The notes under the pieces are model-generated. The model did not search any database and was not told the DNA's origin. It saw nothing but the letters and a program-made list of their open reading frames with translations. This document shows positions 61,671 through 64,000 of a stretch of 64,000 nt of DNA, piece after piece; position 1 is the stretch's first letter, and every line of letters begins with the position of its first letter. Location: NCBI RefSeq assembly GCF_006715095.1, contig NZ_VFMO01000001.1, positions 1,240,001 through 1,304,000 of the forward strand, read 5' to 3'. This DNA is from Yimella lutea. GTDB taxonomy: Bacteria; Actinomycetota; Actinomycetes; Actinomycetales; Dermatophilaceae. A program made the translations under genes and the position numbers.

Positions 61671-62046
61671 GTCCGATCGCGAACGGGGCAGCGCCGTCGC
61701 GGAGTTCGCGATGGTCGGATCTTTACTGGTCGTGCTCTTCCTCGGTGCGTTCCAGGTGGGGTTCGCCTTGTTCGTGCGCAACTCTTTGACGGCGTACGCC
61801 GTCGAGGGTGCCCGTTACGGTGCTCGCGCCGACTCGACACCGGCTGCCGGTGCCGATCGAACCCGTGGCCTGATCGATCAAGCTTTGGACGACCGGTTCT
61901 CCAGTGACGTGAGTGCGAGTGAGACGACCGAAGGCGGTGCGCGCGTCGTCGTGATCAAGGTGCGTGCGCAACTTCCGGTGCTCGGGCCTTTCGGTCCACC
62001 AGGCGGGCTCGAAGTGTCCGGGCGGGCGTACGCGGAGGCGCAATGA
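61639..62046 (+). CDS. TadE-like pseudopilin
   Basis: 135 residues; the ATG lies inside the previous gene (32-bp overlap). The TadE signature ERGSAVAEFAMVGSLLVVLF (residues 15-35) is a prepilin-like helix; the rest is extracytoplasmic. Likely a minor pilin or assembly factor of the Tad system. Confidence 0.85.
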   Translation: MPSTASTAENESDRERGSAVAEFAMVGSLLVVLFLGAFQVGFALFVRNSLTAYAVEGARYGARADSTPAAGADRTRGLIDQALDDRFSSDVSASETTEGGARVVVIKVRAQLPVLGPFGPPGGLEVSGRAYAEAQ

Positions 62047-62504
62047 GGCATGCTCTGAGCACGCTGGTCGAGCGGATACGCGTCCGATTGCGGGAACCCG
62101 AACGCGGCAGCGCCGTGCTGGAGTTCCTCGTCGTCGGTGTGCTGCTCACACTGCCGGTCTTCTATCTGGTCATCACCTTGTCCAGGATGCAGGCCGGGGC
62201 CTACGCGGTCTCCGGGGCGGCGCGCGAAGCCGGCCGCATGTACGTCACCGCCTCGGACGACGCGAGCGCGGCCGGACGCGCCGATGCAGGGGCGGCGTTG
62301 GTGTTCGCCGATCATGGTCTGAGCGGCGATATGACGGTCGCCTGCTCAGCATCGCCGTGCCTGACCCGTGGCGCCCAGGTCACCGTGCGCACCGCTGTTG
62401 ACGTCGATCTCCCGCTGGTGCCCGATTTCCTCGGGGCAGTGGTTCCCACCTCCGTGCGCATGACCAGCACTCACGTCGAATCGGTGGGGAAGTACCGCGA
62501 ATGA
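62043..62504 (+). CDS. TadE-family pilus protein
   Basis: 153 residues; ATGA overlap. ERGSAVLEFLVVGVLLTLPV gives the TadE-type transmembrane helix near residue 20. The remainder is extracytoplasmic and contains a Cys pair (VACSASPC) that could form a disulfide. Confidence 0.85.
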   Translation: MRHALSTLVERIRVRLREPERGSAVLEFLVVGVLLTLPVFYLVITLSRMQAGAYAVSGAAREAGRMYVTASDDASAAGRADAGAALVFADHGLSGDMTVACSASPCLTRGAQVTVRTAVDVDLPLVPDFLGAVVPTSVRMTSTHVESVGKYRE

Positions 62505-62980
62505 GGTGGCTCGTGCGCGCGCTCGTCACCCGTCTGCAGCGAGACCCCGAAGGTGGACGCATCTTCGTCCTCGCGGCCGGACTGTTCGCGATACTCGGCC
62601 TCCTTGTCGTGGGTGGCATCGACGTCACGGCAGTTCAGTTGGCCAAGATGCGGGTGCTGAACGCAGCCGACTCCGCGGCCCTCGAAGCGGCCGACAGCGT
62701 GGACGAAGGATCGGTGTACCGGGGCGGGCTGGCGGGAGGAGTGCCACTGACCGACGCACGAGTGGGCCAGGCAGCGCAGGGAAGCCTGTCCCGGCAGGAG
62801 GTGCCGGCGAATGTCCAGGCCTGGCAGGTGGTGAACGGTTCGGCACCGGGCAACAACACGGCCGTCGTACGCGTCCAGGCACTGGTCCGGCCGCCGATCA
62901 CCGGGGGCTTCCTGTCGTTCCTCGGCACCGAGGTATCGGTGACCGTCGAGTCACGAGCACGTTCCATCGTCCTACCGTGA
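62501..62980 (+). CDS. TadG/TadE-like pilus assembly protein
   Basis: 159 residues; ATGA overlap. One N-terminal membrane helix (IFVLAAGLFAILGLLVVGG) and the Tad signature VLNAADSAALEAADSV. It is shorter than proteobacterial TadG, as usual for actinobacteria. Last gene of the tad locus. Confidence 0.85.
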   Translation: MRWLVRALVTRLQRDPEGGRIFVLAAGLFAILGLLVVGGIDVTAVQLAKMRVLNAADSAALEAADSVDEGSVYRGGLAGGVPLTDARVGQAAQGSLSRQEVPANVQAWQVVNGSAPGNNTAVVRVQALVRPPITGGFLSFLGTEVSVTVESRARSIVLP

Positions 62981-63053
62981 GTGCCGAACCCACTGGGTCT
63001 GCCAGGTGGGCTCGGCGCGCATCAGTAGGTTCGGCAAGTGCGCGGCACTGCCG

Positions 63054-63059
63054 TAGGCT
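63054..63059 (+). promoter_or_regulatory. -10 box (TAGGCT) of prfB
   Basis: TAGGCT stands 8 nt before the GTG at 63068, consistent with a leaderless or nearly leaderless transcript. Confidence 0.5.
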
Positions 63060-63067
63060 TGCCGACT

Positions 63068-64000
63068 GTGGCTGTTGATTTTGCGGTGGAACTGAAGGAA
63101 CTTCGTGCGACGATGAAGTCGGTGAGTGACGTGACCGACATGGGCGCGCTCCGGGCTCAGATCACCGACCTCGAGGAGCAGTCCGGCGCCCCCGACCTTT
63201 GGGACGACCCCGACAAGGCGCAGCAGGTGACCAGCGCTCTTTCGCGCGCCAACTCCGAGATCGAGCGCATCGAGACCATGGACCAGCGCATCGACGACCT
63301 CGAGGTACTGGTCGAGATGGCCACCGAGGAGAACGACGCCGACACCCTCGCCGAAGCCGAGCGTGAGCTGATCTCGATCCGCAAGGCCGTCGGCGAACTC
63401 GAAGTGCGCACCCTGTTGAACGGCGAATGGGACCAGCGCGAGGCCGTCGTCACGATCCGCGCCGGAGCGGGTGGCGTCGACGCCGCCGACTTCGCCGAGA
63501 TGCTCATGCGCATGTACCTGCGCTGGGCCGAGCGTCACGGCTACCCGACCAAGGTGATGGACACCAGCTACGCCGAGGAGGCCGGCCTGAAGTCGGCCAC
63601 CTTCGAGGTCAACGTGCCCTACGCGTACGGACACCTGTCGGTCGAGGCCGGCACCCACCGCCTGGTGCGGATCAGCCCGTTCGACAACCAGGGCCGACGC
63701 CAGACCAGCTTCGCCGCGGTTGAAGTGATCCCGTTGATCGAGCAGACCGACTCGATCGAGATCCCCGAGAACGAGCTCAAGATCGATGTCTTCCGCTCCA
63801 GCGGCCCCGGCGGCCAGAGCGTCAACACCACCGACTCGGCGGTGCGCATGACGCACATCCCGACCGGTGTGGTCGTCTCGATGCAGAACGAGAAGAGCCA
63901 GATCCAGAACCGCGCCGCCGCCCTGCGCGTCATGCAGTCCCGACTGCTGTTGCTCAAGCGCCAGGAGGAGGCCGCACAGCGCAAGGAACTGGCGGGCGAC
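63068..64000 (+). CDS. prfB: Peptide chain release factor 2 (3' end beyond window)
   Basis: The first 311 codons, open at the window edge. The RF2 anticodon-like tripeptide SPF occurs in [12 protein letters not shown], and the catalytic GGQ in [18 protein letters not shown]. It recognises UGA and UAA stop codons. The frame is continuous from the GTG; the programmed +1 frameshift used by many bacteria at codon 26 is absent. Confidence 0.95.
   Translation, partial: MAVDFAVELKELRATMKSVSDVTDMGALRAQITDLEEQSGAPDLWDDPDKAQQVTSALSRANSEIERIETMDQRIDDLEVLVEMATEENDADTLAEAERELISIRKAVGELEVRTLLNGEWDQREAVVTIRAGAGGVDAADFAEMLMRMYLRWAERHGYPTKVMDTSYAEEAGLKSATFEVNVPYAYGHLSVEAGTHRLVRISPFDNQGRRQTSFAAVEVIPLIEQTDSIEIPENELKIDVFRSSGPGGQSVNTTDSAVRMTHIPTGVVVSMQNEKSQIQNRAAALRVMQSRLLLLKRQEEAAQRKELAGD

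Noticed and set aside
63068..63180. Programmed +1 frameshift in prfB
   Set aside because: The frame is continuous from the GTG through the SPF and GGQ motifs, and no in-frame UGA occurs near codon 26.

Overview
The window is GC-rich and densely coded. It carries WhiB7, a DUF3107 protein, UPF0182 and PPA1309 family proteins, an AdnAB helicase-nuclease, an initiator tRNA with a C1:U72 mismatch, and many start codons placed 6-8 nt after a TANNNT box. Together these point to an actinobacterium. A member of the Micrococcales is my best guess, but that placement is inference.

Positions 1-31850 are an ordinary, conserved actinobacterial backbone. Gene order closely follows the Mycobacterium tuberculosis Rv3193-Rv3211 block as I remember it: DEAD helicase, ferritin-like protein, DUF3107, TetR, MoeZ, AdnA-AdnB, NudC, UvrD2, WhiB7 (with an attenuator-type leader), ABC1 kinase, ThiF-like protein, zincin-like protein, Lon/PDZ protease and UPF0182. 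An ABC exporter with a TetR regulator closes the block. A tRNA-fMet (32032-32108) is followed by a partly decayed segment (about 32180-34240) with remnants of a DUF2075 protein and an oleate hydratase. Next come a UvrA-like ATPase, an SDR/transglutaminase pair, a general-stress-type membrane protein, a PadR-led operon ending in a FadH-like reductase, and a DUF222/HNH protein.

Positions 43834-62980 hold a Tad/Flp pilus locus (tadA, tadB, tadC, Flp-like pilin, two TadE-like proteins and a TadG-like protein). It diverges from a stand-alone FHA-FtsK/SpoIIIE ATPase of the EssC/EccC type. tadC is split by a foreign element of about 10.26 kb (51083-61344). The 5' part ends at 51082 and the 3' part resumes at 61345. 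Joining them at a shared GT restores one reading frame of 307 codons.

The element has a large serine integrase at its left end and a run of about a dozen small genes whose start and stop codons mostly overlap by 4 nt. These include a RepA-like AAA ATPase, a zinc-ribbon gene containing a GTGCCCC repeat cluster, and a WhiB-like regulator. A putative terminase small subunit follows, and the right end holds a cargo zone with a voltage-gated K+ channel and three small leftward genes. No capsid, portal, tail or lysis gene is visible. Integrase, replication ATPase and TerS in about 10 kb resembles the plan of phage satellites (PICI-like), here with a serine integrase in a pilus gene. This is the most novel candidate in the window. 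The window ends inside prfB (release factor 2).
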